Below are positions 1 through 7,984 of a stretch of 64,000 nucleotides of DNA, piece by piece. The position numbers and the translations under genes are program-made. Source of the stretch: an uncultured Porphyromonadaceae bacterium. GTDB lineage: Bacteria; Bacteroidota; Bacteroidia; Bacteroidales; Barnesiellaceae_A. The notes below the pieces were generated by a model. That model did not search any database and had not been told where the DNA came from. It was given only the letters and a program-made list of their open reading frames with translations. How positions within the stretch are numbered: the stretch's first letter is position 1; the number at the start of each line of letters is the position of its first letter. The stretch is taken from NCBI GenBank assembly GCA_900538705.1, contig UPZG01000001.1:992001-1056000 (forward strand), written 5' to 3'.

Positions 1-334
1 TGGCGTTTTTGTCACCATGTAATCCCCAGCGGGTAAATTTCTTGCCACGGCTTTTCATCGGCTTATTTTTCATTGTATCGGCAACAATATAAGTCGTAGT
101 CATGGTGTAGGTACCGTTCATGCTATCCAATTGTTCGGTTATCACAACCCAATAGTGAGCAGCCGGCATTTTGCCACGGGCTTTTACATTGCCCTCATAG
201 GCATATACTTCGCTCATACCTGTCGAGTCGGCTTCGATAGCCCACGCCTCTTCGTTTACATAGTTCTTTTTTTTCTCTGAGTTACAGGCAGTCAACAACA
301 AGGCCACTGCCATGAAAAATGCGGTTTTTTTCAT
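1..334 (-). CDS. NlpE-like lipoprotein, partial (C-terminus outside window)
   Basis: The reading frame starts with ATG at 334 and runs off the left edge. The first residues form a lipoprotein signal (Lys-Lys, a hydrophobic core, then LLTAC with Cys at about residue 17), so the product is probably anchored in a membrane facing the periplasm. The following region contains a YEGN stretch and a threonine-rich TYTMTTTY strand, which loosely resembles the N-terminal beta-barrel of NlpE-type copper-resistance/stress lipoproteins. That similarity is a judgement from pattern, not a firm assignment. It follows the WG-repeat lipoprotein gene on the same strand after about 60 bases. Confidence 0.55.
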   Translation of the reverse strand, partial: MKKTAFFMAVALLLTACNSEKKKNYVNEEAWAIEADSTGMSEVYAYEGNVKARGKMPAAHYWVVITEQLDSMNGTYTMTTTYIVADTMKNKPMKSRGKKFTRWGLHGDKNA

Positions 335-343
335 TGTGGTTTA

Positions 344-366
344 TTTATTGGTTTTTTGCCAATAAA
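344..366 (-). terminator. Possible weak terminator hairpin
   Basis: An 8-base inverted repeat (TTTATTGG at 344-351 and CCAATAAA at 359-366) with a 7-base T-rich loop lies between the WG-repeat gene and the next minus-strand lipoprotein gene. The stem is AT-rich, so it may be only an attenuator or chance. Confidence 0.3.
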
Positions 367-398
367 CAAATGGCAGTGACGTTTGGTTCGAGCAAATG

Positions 399-1517
399 TT
401 ACAGATTGTAATATTTACTTTGGTATTGTGAGAATGTGAGGTGGCTGATGGTTTTGCCTTGGTCGTTTATTATCTTGTACCGTCCCGATTCGTTTTGTAC
501 GACGATAGCATGTGCGTCTATCGAGGGGCGTATCTCGCCCGTCACATACTCAAATGGTAGAATAACGTTGCCGTTGCCATCGATGCAACCCCATTCGTGT
601 CGGGGATTTTCAACGGCAAAAAGTCCGCCTTCACCTAAGTAGATGGTGTTGTATTGTGCCGGCACGACAATGTTTCCCTTTTTGTCGATAAGTCCGTAGT
701 GCTGTCCGTCATAGTAGATGCATCGACCGGCCTTGAAGGTGTATGGAATGTTGGCCGGATTGACGGGTTGGCACATCCTCAGCCGGTCGGTAGGTTCTAT
801 GGCAATGTTTCCGTGTACATCGATAAACCCTATCTTACCTTCGGTATTTATCACGGGTAGCAGTCCGTCGGAGAATTCCCATGTCAGAGGTAACAGCCCT
901 TGGTCGAAGGTGTAAATAGTCTTGCCACTGCTTGCAATGATAGCGGTTATCAGTTCATCGTTTTTTTCATATGCAACAAGGGCTACACCACACAAGAAAT
1001 TGGTTGCCACTATATATTGGGGCTCAATTTTTATATTGCCTTTTTCATCGATATAGCCCATGCGGGGTCGTATGTCGTCGTTTTTGAAGGGGGCTAATCC
1101 TTCGGCAAAGAAGCCTACGTCTACGATGCTTTGAGGCAGTTCGGCAACCTCTTTACCGTTTTTATTGATAATGGTAATATGGTCTTCATTTTCTTTGCAT
1201 ACGGGGGTATAGTCGCTGAAAAGAAACAGTTTGGCCGATGTATAATATCCTTGTCCTATCTTGTGCGGGTTGGCCTCGGCCGTGTAGAACGACAATAACC
1301 CGTTTTCTTCACGAGCCATGAATACACCGCGCGACGAAACCGAAGGGCAGTACATAAATTTCCCATCGAACAGAATGGAGCCGTCGAGTCCCATCATGCC
1401 CCAAAAATCGGTCGTCTCGGTCTTGAAAGGGAAATATTCTACCGGTGTAGTCCCTTTGTGTGTACATGAAGACAAGAGGAAGATTGCTGCTAAAACGGTT
1501 AAAAGGTATGCTTTCAT
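399..1517 (-). CDS. WG-repeat lipoprotein
   Basis: The protein has 372 residues from the ATG at 1517; an in-frame TTG at 1529 is upstream but is less likely as the start. The N-terminus is a lipoprotein signal ending LLSSC. The rest is built from repeated blocks of the form G-[YFL]-I-D-x-x-G-N/K-[IV]-x-[IV]-x-P, for example GYIDEKGNIKIEP, GFIDVHGNIAIEP and GLIDKKGNIVVP. These are WG beta-repeats (the KWG/WG family), which usually form a solenoid of unknown ligand. It is probably surface- or periplasm-exposed. A TAATTTTG -7 box at 1546-1553 fits an ATG at 1517. Function is unknown. Confidence 0.85.
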   Translation of the reverse strand: MKAYLLTVLAAIFLLSSCTHKGTTPVEYFPFKTETTDFWGMMGLDGSILFDGKFMYCPSVSSRGVFMAREENGLLSFYTAEANPHKIGQGYYTSAKLFLFSDYTPVCKENEDHITIINKNGKEVAELPQSIVDVGFFAEGLAPFKNDDIRPRMGYIDEKGNIKIEPQYIVATNFLCGVALVAYEKNDELITAIIASSGKTIYTFDQGLLPLTWEFSDGLLPVINTEGKIGFIDVHGNIAIEPTDRLRMCQPVNPANIPYTFKAGRCIYYDGQHYGLIDKKGNIVVPAQYNTIYLGEGGLFAVENPRHEWGCIDGNGNVILPFEYVTGEIRPSIDAHAIVVQNESGRYKIINDQGKTISHLTFSQYQSKYYNL

Positions 1518-1545
1518 ACGACAAAACAAATAATAAGGTATGGTA

Positions 1546-1553
1546 CAAAATTA
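1546..1553 (-). promoter_or_regulatory. Bacteroidales -7 box (TAATTTTG) for the WG-repeat gene
   Basis: Read on the minus strand the sequence is TAATTTTG, matching TAnnTTTG, about 29 bases before the ATG at 1517. Confidence 0.5.
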
Positions 1554-1618
1554 GTATAAAATAATTTTCATAGGGCGAGAAAATAGAGGTTTAATTTTTC
1601 CACCCAGAAAATTAGTTG

Positions 1619-1626
1619 TACTTTTG
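1619..1626 (+). promoter_or_regulatory. Bacteroidales -7 box (TACTTTTG) for the DUF362 gene
   Basis: TACTTTTG matches TAnnTTTG and lies 26 bases before the ATG at 1653. Together with the box at 1546-1553 it makes a divergent promoter pair. Confidence 0.55.
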
Positions 1627-1652
1627 ATGAAACTATTACTGAAATATAACCT

Positions 1653-2774
1653 ATGGAGAAATCGAAAGTTTATTTTACGAACATGCGTACTACGCCAACC
1701 AATAATCTGCTCGACAAAATGGAGCGTCTGGTGCGTCGTGCGGGTATTGCCGACATTGATTTTGAAAACAAGTTTGTTGCAATTAAAATACATTTCGGTG
1801 AGCCGGGAAATCTTGCCTACTTGCGTCCGCAGTATGCGGCGCGTATGGCGTCCATCTTGCGTTCGTTGGGAGCAAAACCGTTCCTTACCGACTCGAATAC
1901 TCTCTACACGGGTAAGCGTGCCAATGCCGTAGACCACTTGCAGAGCGCTATGGAAAACGGTTATAATCCTATTTCGGCTCAGTGCCCGGTAATCATTGCC
2001 GATGGTGTGAAAGGTACCGATTATGTAGAGATACCTATCAATGGCGAGTATTGCAAGCAGCCGAAGATAGGTACTGCCATTGCCGATGCCGACATTATTA
2101 TATCGATGACTCACTTCAAGGGGCATGAACAAGCCGGTTTTGGCGGCGCCCTGAAAAACTTAGGTATGGGTTCGGCCAGCCGAGGCGGGAAACTGGAGCT
2201 TCATAGTGGCGCTCAGCCTCGTATAAAAACGGATAAGTGTGTAGGATGTGGTAGCTGTGTGCGTCATTGCGCCCATGGAGCCTTGTCGTTGAAAGACCAT
2301 AAAGCAGTTATAGACTATGCTTTGTGCGTAGGATGCGGACAGTGTATAGCCATGTGTCAATATGGTGCTGCCGTACCCGGTGCTGACGATACGACCGAGC
2401 GTCTTAACTATAAGATTGCCGAGTATACCTATGCCGTATTGAAAGACAAACCCAATTTCCACGTCAGCTTTATTGTCGACGTATCGCCCGAGTGCGATTG
2501 CTGGAACCACAACGATGCTGCCGTCATACCCAATATAGGCATATTGGCATCGTTCGATCCTGTAGCCCTCGACCAGGCTTGTGCCGACTTGGTGATAAAA
2601 TCGCCCGTGTTGCCGTCGGACAATGTACTGCATTGCCAGCACGAGCATGAGTCGCTCGAAGGTGCCGACAAGTTCCATCTTCTTCACCCCGATACCCATT
2701 GGGAGGCTGCACAACGTCATGCCGAGAAGATAGGTTTGGGTACGACCCAGTACGAGCTGATAACGGTGAAATAG
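1653..2774 (+). CDS. DUF362 domain protein with two 4Fe-4S clusters
   Basis: The 373-residue protein has an N-terminal DUF362 region (residues about 1-185, containing KIHFGEPGN and the SMTHFKGHEQAGFGGALKN stretch typical of this family) and then a bacterial ferredoxin module. The two CxxCxxCxxxC motifs (CVGCGSCVRHC and CVGCGQCIAMC, residues about 195-235) should bind two 4Fe-4S clusters. The C-terminal part resumes the DUF362 fold. Members are thought to be cytoplasmic iron-sulfur proteins of unknown electron-transfer role. It is a single-gene unit with its own promoter and a hairpin terminator downstream. Confidence 0.9.
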   Translation: MEKSKVYFTNMRTTPTNNLLDKMERLVRRAGIADIDFENKFVAIKIHFGEPGNLAYLRPQYAARMASILRSLGAKPFLTDSNTLYTGKRANAVDHLQSAMENGYNPISAQCPVIIADGVKGTDYVEIPINGEYCKQPKIGTAIADADIIISMTHFKGHEQAGFGGALKNLGMGSASRGGKLELHSGAQPRIKTDKCVGCGSCVRHCAHGALSLKDHKAVIDYALCVGCGQCIAMCQYGAAVPGADDTTERLNYKIAEYTYAVLKDKPNFHVSFIVDVSPECDCWNHNDAAVIPNIGILASFDPVALDQACADLVIKSPVLPSDNVLHCQHEHESLEGADKFHLLHPDTHWEAAQRHAEKIGLGTTQYELITVK

Positions 2775-2948
2775 ATATAGAATGTTGTGAGTATTGTTTT
2801 TGATAGAAAAGTCAAAAGCTCAGAACCGATAATTCCATCGTCATTCATACATGAACGTATCGCAGATTTAAGACCTATCCGTGAAGAGGGCTCTGTATAA
2901 GAATAAATACACTGTGGTACAGTAGTGTAAGGAAAGAAATTTGATTTT

Positions 2949-2981
2949 ATGGCCATCTGTGCGTACAGGTGGCCATTTTTG
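2949..2981 (+). terminator. Rho-independent terminator after the DUF362 gene
   Basis: A 12-base stem (ATGGCCATCTGT/ACAGGTGGCCAT, one wobble pair) with a 4-base loop is followed directly by TTTTT. It lies about 175 bases after the stop at 2774. The bases between hold no ORF I can support. Confidence 0.8.
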
Positions 2982-3062
2982 TCTTTATGTCCCTTTGGTT
3001 TACATGCGGCGGGGGGATTACATACATATTGTCCAATATATGTGTAATGAAGATGACATGAG

Positions 3063-3110
3063 ATAAGCAGAGGGCTGCGGCAAATTTTATTGCCGCAGCC
3101 CTCTGCTTAT
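3063..3110. terminator. Long perfect hairpin, probable bidirectional terminator
   Basis: ATAAGCAGAGGGCTGCGGCAA pairs with its exact complement across a short AT loop. It sits downstream of the minus-strand DUF4301 gene (end 3189) and after the DUF362 terminator. A 20-pair GC-rich stem is strong. No long T run follows on either strand, so its use as a terminator is inferred from position. Confidence 0.6.
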
Positions 3111-3188
3111 GATGCTCTGCTTCTTTCTATGGCGGCAGTAGGGGAGTCTGATGTGCCGTCTACAAAAGCAACAGGGGTAGGATATTTA

Positions 3189-4709
3189 TTATTGATGTTG
3201 CTCGCGCAGCAGGTCGTTGACTGTCTTGACGGGGTTGAATGTCTCGATGGGAACCTCTACGAAGAGGGTGTTCCAGTCGCTCATGGCGCCATTCCACAAT
3301 CCGGGCAATTCGAGGGCTTTCAAATCCCGGCCGTTTTTCGATTTGAATGAGATAAAGCCCGTGTTCTTGTCAACGTAACGAGGCAAGTCGTATTTGTTGC
3401 CTTCGCCGTCGCGTACGGCGCATACCAAATCTACGGGATTGAAGTGTGTACCTTGCTCAAACGAAGCTTTTGCTTCGGGATTCTTCATATCTATTTGCGA
3501 GCTTTCGAGTATTTGCAGCGATATGGTACCGTCAGGGTTATATGCGAGGAACGGGCCGCCGCCGGGTTCGCCCACATTCTTTACCATACCACACACGCGC
3601 AGCGGGCGGCAAAGTTTGCGCAAGAGATACTCGGCGCGTTCGGCTTCTGTAAGCTCGGCTTCGTGTTTATTTATGACACAAAGGTCGTGTTGCAGGAAAT
3701 GCGATATTTCGTCCAAGTCGGTTGCGGTATATTGTTTGCTGCGCAGTTTGGCAGCATATTTGTCTATTTTCTCTTTCAAGGTTACGAGTACGCCACCGAT
3801 TACCTTTTTATATACCACCGTGGGTTCTTTCAGACGGTCGGGAACAACATTGTCGATGTTTTTCACAAAAATAATGTCTGCATCGATGTCGTTGAGGTTT
3901 TCTATAAGAGCACCGTGGCCGCCGGGACGGAACAGCAGTTTGCCGTTGTTATCGCGGAACGGTTTGTTATCCATATCGGCAGCAATAGTGTCAGTAGAGG
4001 GCTTTTGCTCAGAGAATGAGATGTGGTAGCGTACGTTGTAGCGGGTTTCGTATTGTTTACGTATTTGCTCGACAAGCGATTTGAAGAGAGGCAGGTGCTC
4101 GTGTGATACGGTAAAGTGTACGTTTACCTCACGGGCTGCGTTGCCAGCATACATGGCACCTTCGGCCAGATGCTCTTCCATGGCAGTACGTATATGGTCT
4201 TCATATTTATGGAACAGGAGCAAGCCCTTGGGCAGTGCACCGTAGTTCATCCCGTCGGCGTTCAGTAGCGCAGCTACAACTTTCTTATACTCACCGCCCT
4301 GCATGAGTGATGCAATATTTTTACCGTAAAGACGTGTGCAGGTTTCATCCAATTTGTCGTGGAATGCAAACTTAGCGATATTGTCGAAGAATTTCTTTTC
4401 AAAATCGGTTGTAGGCACTTCATATTCGGCATCGAGAAATTCAAACAGATTCTTGAACATACGGCTGGCAGCTCCCGATGCAGGAACAAACTTTACGATG
4501 CGGTGATTTTCGGCCAGATAGTTGTCCCAGGCTTCGAGATATTGTTTTACAGCATCGGCTTCCACTCGCATGATACCGTGTCCTACAGATGCCGAGCTGT
4601 CGAGTTTGAGATAGGGGAATCCTGTAGCAAAACAATGTAGTTGTTCGTTTATTGCAGCTTCTGATATTCCACGAGAAGCAAAAGTCTGCAAGTCTTCTTG
4701 AGTAAACAT
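3189..4709 (-). CDS. DUF4301 family protein
   Basis: The protein is 506 residues from the ATG at 4709. The open frame continues to 4844, but family members begin at the MFTQEDLQ sequence and a -7 box (TAACTTTG) lies at 4748-4755, inside the upstream extension. Conserved family stretches seen are the N-terminal RGISEAAINEQLHCFATGFP, FVPASGAASRMFKNL, a glycine-rich RPGGHGALIENLND, and GEPGGGPFLAYN. The family is found in Bacteroidota and its function is unknown; the glycine-rich segments suggest nucleotide or phosphate binding but this is inference. It follows kptA on the same strand after about 135 bases. Confidence 0.85.
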   Translation of the reverse strand: MFTQEDLQTFASRGISEAAINEQLHCFATGFPYLKLDSSASVGHGIMRVEADAVKQYLEAWDNYLAENHRIVKFVPASGAASRMFKNLFEFLDAEYEVPTTDFEKKFFDNIAKFAFHDKLDETCTRLYGKNIASLMQGGEYKKVVAALLNADGMNYGALPKGLLLFHKYEDHIRTAMEEHLAEGAMYAGNAAREVNVHFTVSHEHLPLFKSLVEQIRKQYETRYNVRYHISFSEQKPSTDTIAADMDNKPFRDNNGKLLFRPGGHGALIENLNDIDADIIFVKNIDNVVPDRLKEPTVVYKKVIGGVLVTLKEKIDKYAAKLRSKQYTATDLDEISHFLQHDLCVINKHEAELTEAERAEYLLRKLCRPLRVCGMVKNVGEPGGGPFLAYNPDGTISLQILESSQIDMKNPEAKASFEQGTHFNPVDLVCAVRDGEGNKYDLPRYVDKNTGFISFKSKNGRDLKALELPGLWNGAMSDWNTLFVEVPIETFNPVKTVNDLLREQHQ

Positions 4710-4747
4710 ATTGATTGTATTAGTGTTGGATTTGTTATTTTGTCTTT

Positions 4748-4755
4748 CAAAGTTA
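4748..4755 (-). promoter_or_regulatory. Bacteroidales -7 box (TAACTTTG) for the DUF4301 gene
   Basis: The minus strand reads TAACTTTG about 39 bases before the ATG at 4709. This position rules against translation starting at 4844. Confidence 0.55.
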
Positions 4756-4843
4756 CGCAAAAAATCTGAAATCAAAGAGTCGTTGCAGAATAAATGATAT
4801 GCAGAGTCCTCTATCTCACGGAAGAGAGATTGGCAGAGAGCCA

Positions 4844-5392
4844 TTATGACTCGCAGAGCGGCGAAGTACTCTTTTCGTCATCGGTTACGATAGAGATGTA
4901 GCGCGGTTCTATGTACGAAGTGAGCCATACATCCTGTATGATAAAGTGGAAGGTATATCCATCGCGGTACATAGCTTCTGCATCGATTGCCATCACAACC
5001 GGTTTGCCATGGCGTTTGCCCACCCTGATGGCTTTTTCCATAGTCTCCGAGAGGTGTACATATTGCCGTTGCATACGCTTAATGCCTTCGGACAGTATTC
5101 TCTCAACAGCCTTTTCTGACGTGCCGTGGTAGAGCCGTTTGGGAGGAATGGCAGGAGGTAATTTGATGGATACGTGGTTGGTATGTCCGTATCGTGCTTT
5201 TACGGCCGACCTGTCGCTCGAGAATTCATATCTGCCAAATTCATCGTTATAGACAATATCCTTGAGTAATTCTGCTGTAAATCCATGGCGAGTTATAAGG
5301 TCGGCAAGAGGCATCCAGCCGCGGATGTCGGGAAGAGAACTATGCCTTAGCAGATATGCCAAACGTTTTGATTGATGTTCGTTGTGACTCAT
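4844..5392 (-). CDS. kptA: RNA 2'-phosphotransferase (KptA/Tpt1)
   Basis: The 182-residue protein matches KptA/Tpt1 over its full length: the N-terminal winged-helix half with LAYLLRHS and RGWMPLADLI, then the ADP-ribosyltransferase-like half with LYHGTS (residues about 86-91), YVHLSE and GKRHGKPVV. The conserved Arg, His and Arg residues that bind the 2'-phosphate and NAD are visible. The enzyme removes an internal RNA 2'-phosphate by transfer to NAD, giving ADP-ribose 1'',2''-cyclic phosphate. Bacteria lack the eukaryotic tRNA-splicing substrate, so its target here is unknown. It probably shares a transcript with the frameshifted ADP-ribose-related gene about 62 bases upstream. Confidence 0.93.
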   Translation of the reverse strand: MSHNEHQSKRLAYLLRHSSLPDIRGWMPLADLITRHGFTAELLKDIVYNDEFGRYEFSSDRSAVKARYGHTNHVSIKLPPAIPPKRLYHGTSEKAVERILSEGIKRMQRQYVHLSETMEKAIRVGKRHGKPVVMAIDAEAMYRDGYTFHFIIQDVWLTSYIEPRYISIVTDDEKSTSPLCES

Positions 5393-5454
5393 AATAAGAA
5401 GTTTTATATGGGTTAGAAATATAATTTAAGGGTAAGTCTTTATAAAATCAATGG

Positions 5455-5852
5455 CTATGAGGTCTCTCCCTCGATAATACGTACAAACTCTTGTGGCAAG
5501 ACAATATTTTCAGCCGTTATGGCACGGGCAAACAAGGGGCAATATCGGTATCGTGAAATCCGGCAATGCCACATCCAATGCGTGTTACATAAAATGTAAG
5601 TTCGGGATGTGATGCTGCAAAATTGATAAACTCGTCGACATAGGGCTTGATTGTTTCTACTCCGCCTTGCATGGTAGGAATGGCATAGCTTTGTCCTTGC
5701 TGGCCTACACCCTCTCCCCACTTGGCACCGAAATTGCGATGAGCAATGCGTGCCGCACCCCCGGCATGAAAACCAGCCAGGTTACTACCAAAAACAAACA
5801 CCTCGTTGGGCGCTAATGAAGTAATGTGTTCGGGCGTAAAACGAGTTTTCAT
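5455..5852 (-). pseudogene. Macrodomain-like (A1S_2505-type) protein gene with a one-base frameshift
   Basis: The start is ATG at 5852 (an upstream ATG at 5939 is in frame, but family members start at the MKTRFT sequence). The first frame carries VFVFGSNLAGFHAGGAAR and TFYVTRIGCGIAGFHDTDIAP, then goes wrong and stops at 5517. The natural continuation LFARAITAENIVLPQEFV is in another frame and stops at 5455. Joining needs one extra base in the CCCCTTG stretch at about 5535-5540, so a single base is missing, by mutation or sequencing error. The repaired protein would be about 133 residues. Similar proteins occur in phages and bacteria and look like ADP-ribose/macrodomain relatives; that link is an inference. 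Confidence 0.75.
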
Positions 5853-5983
5853 AAGCAGTATAGTTTTAGATTTCAAAATAATACTGTGTTGCACGTTGCC
5901 AGGACAGAAAAGCAGCTCTGTTTTATACGGAACCCCCATCTGCCTAATGGAAGCATTCTGCCAAAGAAACGGCTTCTATACTA

Positions 5984-5991
5984 CAAAGATA
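5984..5991 (-). promoter_or_regulatory. Bacteroidales -7 box (TATCTTTG), probable promoter of the macrodomain-like/kptA unit
   Basis: The minus strand reads TATCTTTG, a strong match to TAnnTTTG, about 130 bases before the ATG at 5852. The stretch 5992-6060 beyond it is AT-rich and I see no gene there. Confidence 0.5.
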
Positions 5992-6064
5992 TTTTTTTAT
6001 GAATAAAAATCAAATAAAATTACATGTATTATCGGATATTTTTTGAAAAACAGATATTATGTCG

Positions 6065-6107
6065 GTATAAAAAATGCCCGGACATGTCGTCGCGACATAT
6101 ACCGGGC
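6065..6107 (-). terminator. Rho-independent terminator
   Basis: On the minus strand GCCCGG...CCGGGC encloses a second stem ATGTCG/CGACAT (6076-6107) and is followed by a run of six T. It ends transcription coming from the chimeric recombinase/glycosyltransferase ORF. The interval 6108-6301 holds no ORF I can support. Confidence 0.8.
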
Positions 6108-6301
6108 CTACGATAAGAGAGTTGTGTAATTAATTTATGTCGATATGTTTATGATGGGTCGATGAATGAATCATTCGAACCATTCGGTGCTTTGTCAGAA
6201 ATAAAATGATACGGTGTCAGCATGTATTTCATGTGCCGTTGCATCATATTTGCGAGGGGTGAATGACTGAGAGTCGGCATTAAGAGTCTCTCTGTCAAGA
6301 A

Positions 6302-7042
6302 TCAGTACAACGCTTCATATTGTCGGGCTATATGCGACCATGTGTAGTGCTCGGCTGCATAGGCTTTCATAGCGTCGCCAGTAAGGTCATTGCGCCGTAA
6401 CAGCTGCTCCAATACTTCGGCCGTGTCGAAATAGTATGCCTCATTATGAGTTGTCTCTCGGTTGTACACCACGTCATATGCTAAGATAGGATGACCAAAG
6501 AACATGCGCATGTAGAACGATGTCGTATTTCTGATGATACCGCGCATCGAGAGCCATCGGTTATAGGCGCTTACCAGTTCTTCGTTAAATTGGTGGAAGG
6601 GAAAATCTTGTCCATTCAGGAAGGTGGCAAAACTTGTATATGTGCGTTTGTAGTTGCGGGCCGTTCCGTATTTTCCATCGCGAGAGAGGTTGTCGATTTG
6701 TAGATTGAAGTACTCTAAAAACATACTTTGTTGTGTGACAGAGCGAAATTGGTCGGCAATATCGGCTGTCGTAAAGGGAGTGTCTGATGTCTTAAGGTCT
6801 GAAATGATTCCTCGTATCAGCTTTAAGTCACTTTCTATTTGGCTTTGGCATAGTTGCAGTGACGTATTGTGAGTAAGTGCGGTACCATATATGCGGTTGG
6901 TACGAGGGTCCCAATACTCAAACGGAATGTGTATCGATGACGGGATTTGCTGCATTTTGCCGAGGTGGTGCAATTGGTAATATACCGTGCCCAGCAGGCT
7001 GCCTTTTTTCAATTGGCGGAGTTTTACTTGTACTGTTGTCAT
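6302..7042 (-). CDS. Chimeric ORF: tyrosine recombinase N-terminus fused to glycosyltransferase C-terminus
   Basis: The 246-residue frame is intact but joins two unrelated genes. Residues 1 to about 180 match a Bacteroidales tyrosine recombinase: an arm-type DNA-binding domain followed by a SAM-like core-binding domain ending in NTTSFYMRM. The catalytic domain with its R-H-R-Y residues is absent. From residue about 182 (base about 6500) the sequence becomes the C-terminus of a GT4/DUF1972-type glycosyltransferase: GHPILAYDVVYNRETT, a YYF, and YTWSHIARQYEALY. Neither half can be catalytically active. A deletion between an integrase gene and a polysaccharide locus is the simplest origin; misassembly is possible. 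A terminator follows. Confidence 0.7.
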   Translation of the reverse strand: MTTVQVKLRQLKKGSLLGTVYYQLHHLGKMQQIPSSIHIPFEYWDPRTNRIYGTALTHNTSLQLCQSQIESDLKLIRGIISDLKTSDTPFTTADIADQFRSVTQQSMFLEYFNLQIDNLSRDGKYGTARNYKRTYTSFATFLNGQDFPFHQFNEELVSAYNRWLSMRGIIRNTTSFYMRMFFGHPILAYDVVYNRETTHNEAYYFDTAEVLEQLLRRNDLTGDAMKAYAAEHYTWSHIARQYEALY

Positions 7043-7154
7043 AATATAAGGATTTTAGTTACTGACACAAACTCATGATGTCGTCTCGTATATACGCTGC
7101 CTATGCACGCGCACAATGAAGCGGCCGCACATCGTGAGAGTCGTCATATAGAAA

Positions 7155-7190
7155 GACAAAAAAGAGGGAACTGTTGTTTGGCTCCCTCTT
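7155..7190 (-). terminator. Rho-independent terminator after the mlaE-mlaF pair
   Basis: On the minus strand an AAGAGGGA/TCCCTCTT stem (7162-7190) is followed by T-rich sequence. It lies about 27 bases after the stop at 7217. Confidence 0.75.
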
Positions 7191-7216
7191 CATATTGGTG
7201 ACTTTCTCTATCTCCT

Positions 7217-7984
7217 TTATTTGCCTTGCTCTACCAAGAAGTGCTTTACCTCTTTAAACAGTGGGGTAGCGAAGACGAAATCTTCGAGAGCAGCATTGTC
7301 GCTCGTGGTAATTTCGTGCCGAGTTCCCACCCATTCTTTATGTCCTTTGCGTATGAAAATAATGTTTTCACCGATACCCAATACAGAATTCATATCGTGG
7401 GTATTGATAATAGTAGTCATTTTATATTCGTGGGTGATGTCGCTCAACAGTTCGTCAATGACGAGTGATGTTTTGGGGTCTAAGCCCGAGTTGGGTTCGT
7501 CGCAGAACAGATATTTGGGGTTGAGTGCGATAGCCCGGGCTATGGCCACGCGTTTTTGCATACCTCCGCTTATTTCTGACGGGTAGAGGTCGTTGACTCC
7601 GTGTAGGTTTACACGGTCTAAGCAAAACTCGGCTCTTTTTTTGCATGTCGCATAGCTGTCGCGGGTGTACATCTTCAACGGGAAAATTACGTTGCCAAGT
7701 ACGGTTTCAGAATCGAAGAGCGCCGACCCCTGGAAGAGCATGCCTATCTCTTTTCGCAATGCCTTTATTTGCGAGGGTTTCATAACCATGCTGTTACGGC
7801 CGTCGTAGAGAATTTCGCCCGATTCGGGACGCATAAGGCCTACAATAGATTTTACGAGTACAGTCTTGCCGGAGCCGCTTTGTCCTATTATCAGGTTGGT
7901 TTTCCCTTCGTAGAACTGTGCCGATATGTCATACAGCACTTGTTTTCCCTCGAACGATTTATTGATATGTTTTATCTCTATCAT
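7217..7984 (-). CDS. mlaF: ABC transporter ATP-binding protein, MlaF-type
   Basis: This 255-residue ATPase has Walker A GQSGSGKT (residues about 34-41), a Q-loop LFQGSALFDSE, the signature EISGGMQKR, Walker B YLFCDEPNSGLDP and the H-loop NTHDMNS. SALFDS after the Q-loop and SGGMQKR are characteristic of the MlaF/Ttg2A group, the energising subunit of the Mla phospholipid transport system in the inner membrane. Its start overlaps the stop of the permease gene by 4 bases, so the two are translationally coupled. No MlaD-type substrate-binding gene lies next to them here. Confidence 0.9.
   Translation of the reverse strand: MIEIKHINKSFEGKQVLYDISAQFYEGKTNLIIGQSGSGKTVLVKSIVGLMRPESGEILYDGRNSMVMKPSQIKALRKEIGMLFQGSALFDSETVLGNVIFPLKMYTRDSYATCKKRAEFCLDRVNLHGVNDLYPSEISGGMQKRVAIARAIALNPKYLFCDEPNSGLDPKTSLVIDELLSDITHEYKMTTIINTHDMNSVLGIGENIIFIRKGHKEWVGTRHEITTSDNAALEDFVFATPLFKEVKHFLVEQGK

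Noticed and set aside
3189..4844. Start of the DUF4301 gene at 4844, as the open frame allows
   Set aside because: A promoter box lies within the extension, and the family starts at the MFTQEDLQ sequence at 4709.
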